From NCBI GenBank assembly GCA_030762175.1, contig CM060833.1, positions 7,133,001 through 7,197,000 on the forward strand: a stretch of 64,000 nucleotides of DNA. Direction: 5' to 3'. Shown in pieces: positions 24,746 through 36,530 of this stretch (positions are counted from its first letter, which is position 1; each line of letters begins with the position of its first letter). The notes under the pieces are model-generated. The model searched no databases. It saw only the letters and a list, made by a program, of their open reading frames with translations, and was not told where the DNA came from. This stretch comes from Metallyticus violacea. Its lineage: Eukaryota; Arthropoda; Insecta; Mantodea; Metallyticidae. The translations under genes were made by a program, and so were the position numbers.

Positions 24746-25097
24746 CTTATCTACTAACCCTGTACTTCAGAATTTATTTTGGAGAGGAAAAATGGAACTA
24801 AAAACAAAGTGTCTATCAACATTCTCTTTTTTTCAATATTTCAATCTTAGAGGTGGTTTGGTCATGTAAGAGGAGAATGTACTTGAAATTATTGCCCATT
24901 TTAAGTTTTCTTGAATATTTCTTGAACTGCTACTGCGCTGCTTTAAAAGTATTAATATTTATGAACTATGCTCCAAATAACCACTGCACAAGCTTTACTT
25001 TTTTCTGTTTGTTGTATTAATTTGTTAATGCTCTTATTAATTGATTTTAGCACATAGTTTGCTGTTCCATATAATAAACAAAATACTTTTGTTACAG

Positions 25098-25278
25098 CAA
25101 GGACCGTTCACCATCCCCAGTTTCCGACTTGCCCGCTACTGCTAATATAGTACCACAGCACAACATCAGCATCACAAGTACATCAAGTGGCGCCAGTAGT
25201 GGTCGCGGCATCAGTACAACTGGAACATCTAATGTTTCTCATCCATCAGAGATATCTTATCTCCAGCAAAGTCCCAAG
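25098..25278 (+). CDS. by: tensin exon d (Ser/Thr-rich linker)
   Basis: A 181-base exon between acceptor TTTGTTACAG and donor AAG|GTAATT. It completes a split Ser codon and encodes KDRSPSPVSDLPATANIVPQ, a Ser/Gly/Thr run, and EISYLQQSPK. The SPSP motif and low complexity fit the pre-SH2 linker. Incoming phase matches exon c and outgoing phase 0 matches exon e. Confidence 0.85.
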
Positions 25279-25320
25279 GTAATTTTCCTGAGTGTGATTT
25301 TATTATTATCAGAGGAATGA

Positions 25321-25582
25321 ATGAATAGTGTTTAACGCCCATTTTTTCTACTGAGGTACGACAGGCAGTGGACACTGATGATACATGAGATGAAATGATA
25401 TATTGGGAAAGGATTTATTTTTAAGGAAGGAAACACTCCAGGCCTAAGTTTAGGGTACCTCCCCAGCATTTACCATTTATGAGGACTGAGGAAAACCTAG
25501 GAAAAACACCTCAGTCAGAGAGGACAGTGCTGGTGGGAATTGAACCCCAAACTTCCAGCTCATGAATCTGCCCTTAAGGAGG
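25321..25582 (-). mobile_element. SINE-A, minus orientation, 43 bases after exon d
   Basis: It reads, on the plus strand, TAGTGTTTAACGCCC, TGAGGTACGACAGGCAGTGGACACTGATGATACATGAGATG, AAGGAAGGAAACACTCCAGGCC, then CCTCAGTCAGAGAGGACAG and a degraded B box GAATTGAACCCC. The A-box half is weakly preserved. Confidence 0.85.
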
Positions 25583-25589
25583 AGAAAGA

Positions 25590-27140
25590 GGTTAAATAAT
25601 GTATACATTGACGACTATAATTCTGAAAACTTTTTATGTTTGCGCCAAATTATTGTAATATTTGTATTTATTCTTACATTTCTATAATTTAAAACATTTT
25701 TAGTAACTATTTAGCAAAGAAGATTTATAAGATATAAAATTAACATTGGAAAGGGGAAAGAAAGCTTCAAAAAAGACACCAATAATGTCTTAATTCAGGT
25801 CTAAACCAGTTTCAATGACATTCTTTATTCAACATAACATAGCCAATAATTAAGAAATAAACATGGCATTTCTTTATTTTAACCAACTGGATTATACAAA
25901 CATTTCTGTGTTTTTAAATGTACGTCGTCGATGCTTTGAGCTCAGGAGATCATAATATACGGAGAAATTCTGCTCAGTATCAACTGAAACCAATGGAATA
26001 TATTTTGTAAACAAATGGAAAGGGAGTTTAGTGAATGTTGCAAAGACTTCGAACTTCTGGAATGTTCCTCAAAATGAATTAAAGGTTTATTGGCAACTTC
26101 TTTCACTGTTCCTTCTCCTCCTCCATGTCTTCTAATAAACTCTGAATCACAACAGGAAAATATCTGTAACCTTGTACTGCAGCACAATTCAATACTAGGT
26201 CTTTGTCATTGAGTAGTTGTTGGATATGCTTGATGGTTGTTGAATCCATTGGATCTGAGCACATATGAAGGTTTTCTTTTTTCTTTTTTTTTCCCCTTTC
26301 TTTTTTCTTTTTTTAATCCCTCCCACAAGAAAACCATGCATCTTATTCAGCTGCCCCACCTGGTTATGACAAGGAATTGTAGTGTAGGCCAATAACTTTT
26401 CAGAACAAAAGTTCAGAATCTTCTTCAGAACAGCAATGAAGTAATTTATGCCGTTTCATTTGTTTCACAAATAATGAGTTTGGAGTACATGATCTTCAGT
26501 TGTTGGAAAGCCAAAATCATGCAGTGTACTTGATCAGTCACCAAACACCTGACTTTTTCATATTGTATGAAAATGCTGCAATCTGTTGGAAATGGGAATG
26601 GTCAAGGTAAGAGGATGGCTGATGGAAAGAGTTTTAAAGTATTGGTTTGGGACAGAGCAGATGTCAGAGGTTTCTGTATGAATTTTAAAAATTTAAGAAG
26701 TCTGGTAGAGGATTTCTATTCGGTAAACAAATTTGGGGCAGAACTAATAAGGAACGGAATGGGTGATGTATAGTTAAGAAGAAATGATTTGGAAACATAT
26801 TAGAGTGAGGTCTGATGGACAGATATAATGAGGGGGAAGAGATCATTCATGTTCTATTAGGAGATAAAAGGAGAAGTTAAAGGAGAAAGATACGTTAATA
26901 AGTGTAATAAGCAGGAGAGAGAGGGAATGGCATGGTTTAGATTGGCACGTGATGCTTCAGCAGTAAAAACGGATGTAATTATTATCATTGTATATCCATC
27001 TTATTTGTTTTTATTATTCTTTGATTTAAGATTTTCATTCAGTTTATAACTCCCAGGGACAAATGCTTATCTTGAAAATCAGGTTTGCTCTTATATCCAT
27101 GAAAAAAGGGGTAAGCATTTTTTAAATAAGTGTTTATTGT
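25590..27140. other. tensin intron, nothing recognised
   Basis: AT-rich sequence with a T/C-rich stretch near 26,270-26,330. Short open frames here carry no recognisable motif. Confidence 0.5.
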
Positions 27141-27146
27141 TGGTTT

Positions 27147-27215
27147 TTACTACACAGATAATGGACACTGATGACATACGGAAATGACATGAAATGATAT
27201 ATTGCAAATCAAGGA
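27147..27215 (-). mobile_element. SINE-A fragment
   Basis: AATGGACACTGATGACATACGG and ATGACATGAAATGATATATTG match the 3' part of SINE-A in minus orientation. Confidence 0.6.
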
Positions 27216-27489
27216 GGAAATTGTTATCAGCGTATGACACAAGAGTTATATTTGCAAGATTAGGCAAATTGTTTACATATATCTTTACATCAACAAAGAA
27301 TTTTAAATATTAGATTAAGAGCTACTCATATAGCTTCATCAGTTCCATAATACTAATTGACAATATAAAATAAATATATATCATTATAATTCTATTACAA
27401 TATTTTAATTCTAAACACTTCATCCAACTATTATCTATACTTGTGAGTTACTTATTTTTTTAGTAATATATGCACACTAACATTCAGGT

Positions 27490-28400
27490 TATTGGTATAT
27501 AATAATCCTGTTTCTAATGCTAATTTACACCCATTCCCTACCCTATTCAATTTATCGATCATTAACTATCTGATCATTCTTTATCATTTCTCCCTCACCT
27601 TCCCTAAACACTTTAAATCTATAAATTATTATACTTCTAAGATTACACTTTTTTCTACATTTCCTTCCATCATCCTCTTCGTCCTCCTTATCCGTTTTTC
27701 TCTAACTTTACCTAAATAGTTCCCTATCATTTTTGTCTTTCTCTCCTATTACAATTAAAATTTTCCTAATTAAAATTTCCCCATCTAAATTTTCCCATTT
27801 TTATTTCAAACCTTTTCTCTCAATAACTTTGTTTGATTACAGTAAAACAAACAATGAAAAGTTTGTATTGGTTTCTCCATACATTAAACAATTTCTTCCT
27901 ATTTCTTTATCATATCCTAATCCTTTTAAATTCATAACTCCAGCTGTAACCCAAGCAAACCCTTCTGTACCTGCCTTATCACATTGTTCTATATATTTTT
28001 CGCTACCCCCATACTATTTTTATTCCCCTATAAAGTCTCAATGAACTCTCTTTCACCTAAACTACTAATTATTTCTTGTCATTCAGTATCTTCCAATCTT
28101 ACATTTACTTCTTTCCAAAATCCTCTGTTTTGGTATTCCTTATTTTTCCATACTGTTCCTAAACCTATTTGTTGCAAAATTTCCCGCATTTTGAAATACC
28201 ATGATTCTTTCCACTTATATTTCTCCTGTATACTAAAACATTCTTTAATAATGCAGCTCTCTTCTAATGTGGTAATTCTGAATAACTATTTCATGATTCT
28301 TGTGATTATTTTTTTCTTATTGAAATATCTACCTGTGCTATACTATTTGGGGATGGTGTTGGTAAATAATAGTGTGCCCGGTACAGATCTCTAACGTACT
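27490..28400. other. pyrimidine-rich intron tract
   Basis: About 900 bases with very few G on the plus strand. It opens long + strand frames (for example 27,733-28,044 and 27,984-28,394) that encode only hydrophobic/Ser/Pro low complexity. I regard the frames as a compositional artefact. Confidence 0.5.
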
Positions 28401-28580
28401 TCAGCTTTAACTATTTTACAATTTTGATTAAGTTCCATTTTTAATTTTTATAGTGAATTTCTGTATTTTCAATATTAATAAATACATGCATTAAACACAT
28501 GCAATTTAGAATAAGATTCTCTTTTATGAAAAGTGGCATTTATTTTATTTAAATTGTGCAATGATACGTATTTTTTACAG

Positions 28581-28761
28581 AATTCAGCCCTCCAGAATGG
28601 AAGCACAGGCCAGTCATCTCCTACAGTATATTATGGTCATTCTCGAAGATCTTCATTACATTCTAACAGCGAGCCACCACAAGAGGTCTCGCCTGCACAC
28701 ATCAAGTTTGTTAGAGATACTTCAAAGTATTGGTACAAACCAACCATTTCTAGAGAGGAAG
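28581..28761 (+). CDS. by: tensin exon e (linker and start of SH2 domain)
   Basis: A 181-base exon between acceptor TTTTTTACAG and donor G|GTACAC. It encodes NSALQNGSTGQSSPTVYYGH, a Ser/Arg stretch, then AHIKFVRDTSKYWYKPTISR and EE plus a split codon. The KYWYKP segment is the characteristic first strand of the tensin SH2 domain (W-Y-K-P). Outgoing phase 1 matches exon f. Confidence 0.95.
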
Positions 28762-28829
28762 GTACACTTTTCACATTTATAATATCAAATAACAAATTGC
28801 TATTTAATGTTTCAAGATTTTACTAAGAG

Positions 28830-29200
28830 AAAGGTGTAACTCACCAACTCCATCTTATTTCTTTTGAAAGTAATCTCTCTCACACTCAATACAAACTTGA
28901 AACCTTCAGGATGCATCATAAAAGCAGCCCTGTCATGGTTATTTAGAGGACACAACTACTCCCAGACTGCAAAATTTGGCCCCTCAAGTTTTCCCTAAGT
29001 TTAAAAAATAAGAAATTTCATGGGTGTCATATCTGGACTGTAAAATAAATGGTTTGGAAAATGCTTTTCCAGTTCTTATAGTAATTGTGTGGTGTGCACA
29101 GAGGCATCACGGTGAAGCTGAAGTCGTCAAACTTAGATTTGGTCTTCTTTTTTCAAGTATTCCAGTTTTCCACTGGATGGTTTAGCCCATGGGTGAGCAT
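28830..29200 (-). mobile_element. mariner-like remnant (C-terminal part)
   Basis: The minus strand reads LQLHRDASVHTTQLL, ELEKHFPNHLFYSPDMTP and, after frame breaks, a worn C-terminus. The two blocks correspond to the second and third catalytic Asp regions of mariner. Confidence 0.5.
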
Positions 29201-29329
29201 GCCTCTCATTAGCTGGCTGCCAGGTCTTGGTGATTAGCAGGAAATCAAAACAGTAAAACAAACCAACTATATAACAATTACACAAACCAATTAACAGCCT
29301 CAGTACTTACTAAATTATCAAATGAGATG

Positions 29330-30130
29330 TTGAAAATGCCTGACTTCACTCTCCATACATTTTTGGAATTGCTTTAGGAAGTTATTCATCACTTTCTGTA
29401 GTAATTTTGAGAAATCGGGTAATTTCCTGACAAATGTTATCATTGAGTTAGATCGAGGGATCAAGGAGGTCACAAATTCCTACCCTCTTTTATAGAAACA
29501 CATTTGAATTGTTCTCTTGGAAATATTAACAATGTGAACAGTGGCAGAGTGCTGTTGAAAAAATGCCTGATCACACTCCCTGTTGGTTTATTCTGTGATA
29601 AAATGGATTATTAAGGTATTCACATACAATAGAATCAACTGTTTGCTCAAAATAAAATTGATCCTATGAGTCTTTCATCAATGATGCCGCACATTACACC
29701 AATTTTTTCATCATGGAAGGGCACCTCATATACAAATAAGGTATATCAATACTCCTTAATGATTGTTTTGAGTACACATATAACCACACCCTAGTTATAT
29801 ATGAAGAATATTAAATGATGTATACATTTTCCAAAATCCACTCAAAAAATGTGCGCCAATGTATAGGGTCAAATGGCTGAAGAGCATATGCCTCAGTTAT
29901 TTTATACGGCTTGAAATAAAATAATTTAGCAACATTTTCTAGGGGAATTTTGTAAACATTTACCAATATCATGAAATTTTTCTTTGATGAGAATCTATTA
30001 TTGGTTTCTTAGGTTCGGCACTTTCAGCTTCCTGAAATTAATGGTACAAATTATGGACTGTTTTATGATATGGAGTGTCTACACTCAGGAATCTTGCTTG
30101 AAACAGTCTTTGAGTTTCACAAGCTGATTG
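29330..30130 (-). mobile_element. Tc1/mariner-like DDE remnant (near-complete span, frame-broken)
   Basis: In minus-strand order: a helix-turn-helix region with KFHDIGKCLQNSPRKC, then PFHDEKIGVMCGIIDERLIG, then a worn SPDL block and a C-terminal FLKQFQKCMESEVRHFQHLI. These follow the order of the NSQN/WIGRGGP transposase group, with many stops and shifts. Confidence 0.6.
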
Positions 30131-31600
30131 AGTTAACACATATGAATTGCACATAAAAGCATGCTGTGCTGTTGTAAACACATGGGCATAATACACCTAA
30201 TGTATAATGTCTAATTAAGAAACGAACAACACAACACACACCTGAAAACAGTTGCACTACAGCTGTAACATTAAGCAAGGCCAACAAGTAAGCAAGCAAG
30301 TTGCTACTGCCTTCCTGGCATAGCAAATGAGTGATAGCTTGGTCATAGGAAAAACCCCTCACTGCAGGAGAAAGCATTACTCATCGTACAGTATTAATAT
30401 AATGGAATATTAATATTCCATTAGTGATTTCACAAATGTTTTGTAGATCATAATTATAGTATCTTGGGTACTGTCTCATGTTGTACCTGCCAGCCTTTTG
30501 ACTAGGCCAAGTCTTTTATTAATTTTGGTTACTCCATATTACAGTAGAAGCTCGAATCATGGTTTTTGGAGGGACCAGATTTAAAAAATGATGAATGCGG
30601 GAAGACAATTGATATGGAAAGTGCATAAATCATGTTAAAAAATAAATAAAGTCAATATATAAGGAAACAATATATTTTGTGTTAATTTTACATGTTAGCA
30701 TGTACACATTTTACACATTTGTGGTAGATCCTGGTGGCCTCTGAGCAAAATTTATAAGCCATTTCATGCCTTGAATTGAAATGGATGCTGATGACCTGAG
30801 ACGTTAAAGGCATCCATAAATAAAACATCAACAAAAATAAATGCCTTTGTCATTAACTGCCATTTGCTTCTTTTCTTGTCGTGCAAAACAACAAATTTTC
30901 AACATTGAACACATTCTGTTGCCACTGCCATCCATGCAGCCATTATCATGTGCCTAAATATATGTTTGTAGTTTCACATGCTCAGAGCTTCGGCAAGCAT
31001 TAACACGGCTTTGGCTGTTGCACGATCTGCCCCCTTTTCCTCATATTGCAAACACTCTCTACTCCTTCCACCTCATCATTCACTTTATGAACACTTTGAA
31101 TGCCACATGTGACAACATCCTCATGGGCCTCGTCCACTGCCAAATAGGTGTCAAAATTGATGGCACCAGCAACTAAGGCCCATTCTTTGCATTGGCTGTC
31201 ATCTTGGTGCTCCAAAAGTATCGGCAACTACAGAAAGTCACACTTGATCCGAGGATTCTCTATGCTTATGATGATCACTACTTCAATTATTCCAGTTTGA
31301 AAATGATCATTTGAGGAGAGAATTCTTTGGTACTGAACTTTATAAACAAATGATGCGCGAAAACGATACTTTGAGGAACAATGAATGCAGGTTTTATTTA
31401 CATAAGATATAATGTAAAATGTTTGGGACCTCATAAATTGAATGATATATTGTACAACGAGGGAATGATAGATATACTATTAAGGTTTTTTTTATACGTT
31501 TGTTTTCAGTTTCTATACTATATGAATTATTAAGAAGTGTATGTTTAATGAAATTATATAATAGTCTTGTCAATATTTAATATTAACATATTATATTTTA
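30130..31600. other. tensin intron with one short SINE-B fragment
   Basis: Nothing recognised other than the SINE-B fragment at 30,725-30,838. The 31,000-31,227 minus frame shows no family motif I know. Confidence 0.4.
30725..30838 (+). mobile_element. SINE-B, internally deleted
   Basis: Head-like GTAGATCCTGGTGG is fused directly to CCTCTGAGCAAAATTTATAAGCC and the 3' block GATGACCTGAGACGTTAAAGGCATCC, so the middle of the SINE is missing. Confidence 0.75.
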
Positions 31601-32330
31601 ACCATTGCATTACTGATATAGGATTGCAAAGTAACTTTACTCGAGTTCCTAAATATAAAATTGGCATCATCCGCAAACAGAACCATATTTGCAGGTGAAG
31701 TTAATGCTGGAAAACCTTTAATATAAATAAAAGTGGTCCAAATACTGTGGTGCAGTGGCCAACAGGGGAGCAGATTGCATTTCTTCTATTTCCACAAATT
31801 GGGTTCTAAATTTAAGATACATAGCAAACCACTTATTTACAATACCTCTTATGCCATAAGCTTTCAGGTTTTTAACAAGATGTTATGATCCACCACATCG
31901 AAGGCTTTAGTAAGATTTACAAATGGATCTAGAACATTTTCTTTTTTGTCTTTTCCATTTAAGATATTCCCCCAAAAAGAGAATATTGCAATATTTATTA
32001 TCTTGCCATTCTGAAAGCCAAATTTTGTGTTTTCAGAAAAGGCACCAGATGCTTATACATAAGTTTTTTTATTATTTTTAAAAAAAATTACAGTAAAGAT
32101 ATTGGCATATGGTTTTCAATTTTTGTTTTATCCCGGTTTTTAAATATTGATTTAATTTTTGCTACTTTTAGTGCTTTGGGGAAAAAACCAGTTAAAAATG
32201 ATGTTTTGCAAATGTTAGTCAGAGGTTAACAAGATATTCTGTGCACTGCTTTCAAGAAAGTCTGGAATCACATCATAGCCACTGCATCGTTTATTCTTAA
32301 GATTGTTAATAACTTATAATAATTCATATT
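31600..32330 (-). mobile_element. non-LTR retrotransposon reverse transcriptase remnant
   Basis: The minus strand reads, in order, GYDVIPDFLESSAQNIL, FLTGFFPKALKVAKI, FVNLTKAFDVVDHNILLKNL, AYGIRGIVNKWFAMYL and VLFADDAN. These are the conserved RT blocks, including KAFD and the catalytic FADD, the latter still intact. Stops and shifts separate them, so the copy is dead. Confidence 0.8.
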
Positions 32331-32369
32331 TTCATTGTGCACATAAGAACAATCAGAAATATTTACACA

Positions 32370-32640
32370 AACAAATTGAAAAACTGGCAGTTGCAGCACA
32401 TTTCTGGTCAAAAATCATTACTATAAAAAGGAATATAAATTATTAAAAAATAGCCAAAAATGTAGCAAATTTATCAACTTGAGAAAAGATTTTGATTATA
32501 AAAAATAAAAATTCTTGTCATGAACTTTGAGATTCCACCATTGGATTATTTAAGGAAATACATTCTACCATCGCGGGAGGAGAGTAAATACTTTTGAAAC
32601 ATGTTTCTATATTTTAAACAAGTAGTGTTATTATGCTGAT
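32370..32640 (+). mobile_element. Penelope-like element tail (uninterrupted copy)
   Basis: QIEKLAVAAHFWSKI, then ANLSTWEKILIIKNKNSCHE, align to the tails at 23,790 and 12,110. It ends with GAAACATGTTTCTATATTTTAAACAAG. It serves as the empty-site comparison for the SINE-B insertion at 12,272. Confidence 0.6.
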
Positions 32641-32739
32641 ACTAATATTGCTTCACTGTAATTCTTCATTTCATTAATTACTGCCTCTAAAAATCATAGC
32701 ACGAAACTATGTAACATAGTTGCCTTGAACTTCTTTCAG

Positions 32740-32961
32740 CAATAAATATGCTGCGAGATCAACCACCTGGAACATTTGTGGTTCGTGATTCAAATTCATT
32801 CCCAGGCGCTTTTGGACTAGCATTGAAAGTTGCTACACCTCCACCAAATGTTCAAGGAAAATCTGGAGGTGACCCTGCAAATGAACTAATTCGTCACTTT
32901 CTCATCGAGCCAACTTCAAGAGGTGTGAAACTGAAAGGCTGCAGCAACGAACCTGTGTTCA
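32740..32961 (+). CDS. by: tensin exon f (SH2 domain core)
   Basis: A 222-base exon between acceptor TTCTTTCAG and donor A|GTAAGT. It encodes INMLRDQPPGTFVVRDSNSF, PGAFGLALKVATPP, then ELIRHFLIEPTSRGVKLKGC and NEPVFS. FVVRDS is the SH2 phosphotyrosine-binding strand, with the conserved Arg that contacts phosphate, and the HFLIE strand follows. GTFVVRDS..PGAFGLALKV is close to vertebrate tensins from memory. Phases 1 in and 1 out fit both neighbours. Confidence 0.98.
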
Positions 32962-33737
32962 GTAAGTATTGTATTTTAGGTTCTATATTTATTAAAGACT
33001 GTTTTATAAAATTACAAGGGAATGTCATTAAATAGGGGAAAGTTTATTCTAAAGTTGATGGAATTGTGTGTGCAACAAAAATTCTTATTTTTTGGTTATA
33101 AAATGCTTGCTAGCAATATACGATATGTGATGATTTAATTCGTGGAAGAGCAATAAAACATTAATTTTTTTTATGGTCAGAGGGAGTGAAACCTATAAGT
33201 TTCATTATAAATATAATTTTTGAGTCTGGGACAATGTGAAAACTGATGGCAATATTTAAAAATGAGAAACAAAATATTATTTATGAACACCAGGGTATGC
33301 ATTTGTTGGTTTATAATTGAGATGGTGAAACAGCACGGCAAGCAGCAAATTCATGACTACAAGTGAGTCACTGTTAATAGCATAGTTCTGCATATACAAA
33401 TTTATCCATGATGAGCTCAGATATAGGAAAGTGTTCTTTCCATTATTTTCCACACATTCCCTGTTCATCCTAACTGTTTGAGATACCCCATTGACCTAAA
33501 ACCCTCAGTAGACCCAAAATTAGTTTACAGAAACTCCTGTGAATCAAATCGACAGTAGCCCGACCCTCAAATATCCCCCCCCCCCACCAAATCTACATCC
33601 CAAGTCTCAACAATTGCAGCATAAACTCTGACCAAACGTTTAATCTGCAGTTCTGTCTGTTTTCCCCATACAACTGTAATAAACAGTAATAAAATACAAA
33701 TGTTATTAAATTACATGTGCCGTTTATGTTTCCACAG
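32962..33737. other. tensin intron, nothing recognised
   Basis: AT-rich intron with a C run near 33,575-33,587. Confidence 0.5.
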
Positions 33738-33887
33738 GTTCCCTCTCTGCACTTGTTTACCAGCATTCTCTAATGCCAATGGCATTGCCATGCCGACTTC
33801 TCTTGCCTGATGCCAGTGGTTCACGTTTACCAGCCGATACTCCAGGGAGTGTGAGCACTGCACAACTATTGTTGGCACAAGGAGCAG
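33738..33887 (+). CDS. by: tensin exon g (end of SH2 domain)
   Basis: A 150-base exon between acceptor TTTCCACAG and donor G|GTATGT. It encodes SLSALVYQHSLMPMALPCRL and LLPDASGSRLPADTPGSVST, then AQLLLAQGA. The ALVYQHS..P.ALPC.L.LP sequence is the diagnostic C-terminal end of the tensin SH2 domain. The remainder is the short SH2-PTB connector. Phase 1 in and out. Confidence 0.97.
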
Positions 33888-35300
33888 GTATGTGGTTTGT
33901 AATATATTTTTTGTTGGGGGGTCTGCAAATTCATTAAACATAAAAAAGATCTATTTGCTAATGTTTGTTAATTCTTCCTTTATACTTGAATTATCCAACA
34001 TTTGATTAAATTAAATGGGAAGTAAGAATAATTGGATTTTCATAGTCTTCATAGTCGTACCAGAGTAATCAATCATCAACTCAAATGAATTTTTTAAGAT
34101 TTTCCTGGCATTTTGAACTTCTAGGGTTATTTGGTCGTAATTATTCAGAGGAATTTGATTCAACATCACATTGCCATAACCTGTGCAACCAGAAAATTAT
34201 GCCCTGGCTTTAATTCACAGGAGTGGGTGATACCAACATAATTTTCAACCAGCCCAAACTCCAGCATCAATATTTATATTTCAGAATGCTTACATTTGGC
34301 AGAATTTACTAGGGTCATTCAAATAAAAACCAGATTTTTTAAAAAATACTTTTATTCTTACCATATACAACTACAAAACAAATTATTTTTACTTTTCTAC
34401 ATAGTTTCCTTCACACACTTCACGTACTGTATTTAAGTTAGGACATGTTTCAGGAACCATCCTCAGCTGTTTCTTGGTTCTCGTGTTGGTCCTGTGGAAG
34501 CTGTTGGGTGTTGTATATGGATTTTTCAGATTGATACTTCTTTAATGAAAGGAGTATGACTTTAAGTATAACAAAATCAAATTGGATAGAATTCTACGGA
34601 GTTTATTAATGTTTTGTTATTACCACACAACAGTACACTTTTCTGATTACAATATGCTCTGAGAATATTATTAGATGCAGACTGAATAATGAGACAGACA
34701 GGTTATAATTTATATATCTCTCCTGAAAACTGTGCTTTTTGTCCTGTTGTAACTCATATACTATTTTCCTATGTGGATATTAATTCAAACTCATAACTCC
34801 TATCTTTCACCACAAATAATAATTTTATAATTTCTGCCAAGAAATATGGATTGCCACTAATCTTTACGTAATGTTAAAATGCTGTAATGCCACAATTTCT
34901 GCTAATGGAATTTTAAAATATAAACAGTCACTTATCACAATAAGATTGTAATAATACTATACATCACAATGCATTATATTTTTAATATATGTATACTAAG
35001 CAAATGAAATTCGTTCATTTCTATTTAGTCGCCTGTCTCATGTTTCATTCTTGGAACATATTATTAATGTTGTTACATTTGCCATTGGTTGATTCACTTA
35101 ATATTACAATTTTCTTATCTGTAATTTTAATATTTTCATATTCTTGACTCTGTATGTGTTCCTTTGAATCGTTATATCAATAATCGGTATTGTCATAAAG
35201 GCCTACAAACAAACATTAAGACATACATTGTAATGGCCCTTAACTGTTGCATGAAATCTATACAAATGGGGTTACTAGATTCAACGATTTAAAATGTATT
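33888..35300. other. tensin intron, one Penelope-like tail block
   Basis: Mostly unrecognised. On the minus strand, 34,430-34,475 reads CAGCTGAGGATGGTTCCTGAAACATGTCCTAAC, a Penelope-tail-like hairpin motif. Confidence 0.4.
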
Positions 35301-35800
35301 ACCAACGAATATTTGTTATTTGAATTGAAAATAAGCCATTACCTAACATTAAAATATGTGCAAATGAATTTATTAAATTTATATGATTAAAAGCATATTA
35401 TTGAATGTTTGTAGGTATAAATCGAATATTATAACCTTTATCTTATGTAATAACATATGCAAATGAATGTCTTAAATTAACATAACTAAATAGCTATTAT
35501 CATTAAATGTCTGTGGCTTTATATTGAACATTATAGCCTTTATCTAATATAAAAAGATATAAAAATGAATGTATTAAATTAATATAATTAAAACATATTG
35601 AGTTTCAAATCAAATATTATAGCCTTTATCTTATATAATGACATATGTAAATGGATTTCTTAAATTAGCATAACTAAATAGCTACTACAATTAAATGTCT
35701 GTGGCTTTATATTGAGCATTATATCCTTTACATAATATACAGACATGTAAAAATGAACTTATTAATAGTTTAACAACTGCTATCAATGAGTGTTTAGGGC
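35300..35800. repeat. dimeric AT-rich minisatellite
   Basis: ATTATA(A/G/T)CCTTTA(T/C) recurs at about 35,428, 35,530, 35,616 and 35,718, so spacing alternates near 102, 86 and 102 bases. Flanking text such as AAATTAACATAACTAAATAGCTA and TTAAATGTCTGTGGCTTTATATTGA recurs in every second unit, indicating a two-unit period of about 190 bases. Confidence 0.8.
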
Positions 35801-36095
35801 CTAAAATCAGATATTTTCCATTTCAATTTATTAAAAAAATAGTAATAAATGTTCTCTGTTTGTACTCACTTATACCTCCCCTTTATTTATACAGAACCAA
35901 TAGAAGGGGAATACAGAGATTAAACCAGTTACATGACACGTTAAACAAAATTCAATCCCATTAAATATCCAGGCTGTTCCTACTGTATCTTTGTATACTG
36001 TGGCATTCTTGATAAGAGATTTAGAGATGAATGCCTTTTAATTTATAATACCAAAGGAAGAACTAATTTATTATCTCAATATTAATTAAATTTGT

Positions 36096-36500
36096 AATGT
36101 AACAGTGAAACACGCATTAATAATCTCTTTGGAGTCAAACTATTTAAACACACTCTTTTTGCATTCACTTATTGAAGATTTACTCAGTACGTGTTTCATG
36201 GACCCTTGTGTTTATCCTTGGCTGTTAAAAGAATTGTTTAATAGCAGAGGATGTGGACGACAGTTCACAAAACATGTCTTGAGTAAACATTCAATAAGCA
36301 AAGCTAAAAAAAAATGAGTTTAAATATTAATGGATATCATTGTATGATTCAGTTGAACTACACACTCTTAAAGCTTCACTTACTTTTCATAAATGTATGG
36401 AACCGGTTTCGAGAACATTTGTTCCCATCTTCAGCCATGCTAAGGTTCAATTTGAGTTTAAATAGTTTGACTCAGAAGAGATTACTAATTTATTACATAG
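36096..36500. mobile_element. nested foldback element with hammerhead-like core
   Basis: Outer arms: ATTAATAATCTCTTTGGAGTCAAACTATTTAAAC (36,115) pairs with GTTTAAATAGTTTGACTCAGAAGAGATTACTAAT near 36,455. Inner arms: CTTATTGAAGATTTACTCAGTACGTGTTT (36,168) pairs with AAACATGTCTTGAGTAAACATTCAATAAG near 36,271. The 36,397-36,438 segment holds the hammerhead-like motif. The right end abuts exon h at 36,531. Confidence 0.7.
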
Positions 36501-36530
36501 TTCTTGAGTATAGTTATTTTTTTTTTCCAG

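Noticed and set aside
27492..28394. Chain of overlapping + strand ORFs
   Set aside because: They result from a G-poor pyrimidine tract with few stop codons; the peptides are low complexity and have no homology signature I can see.
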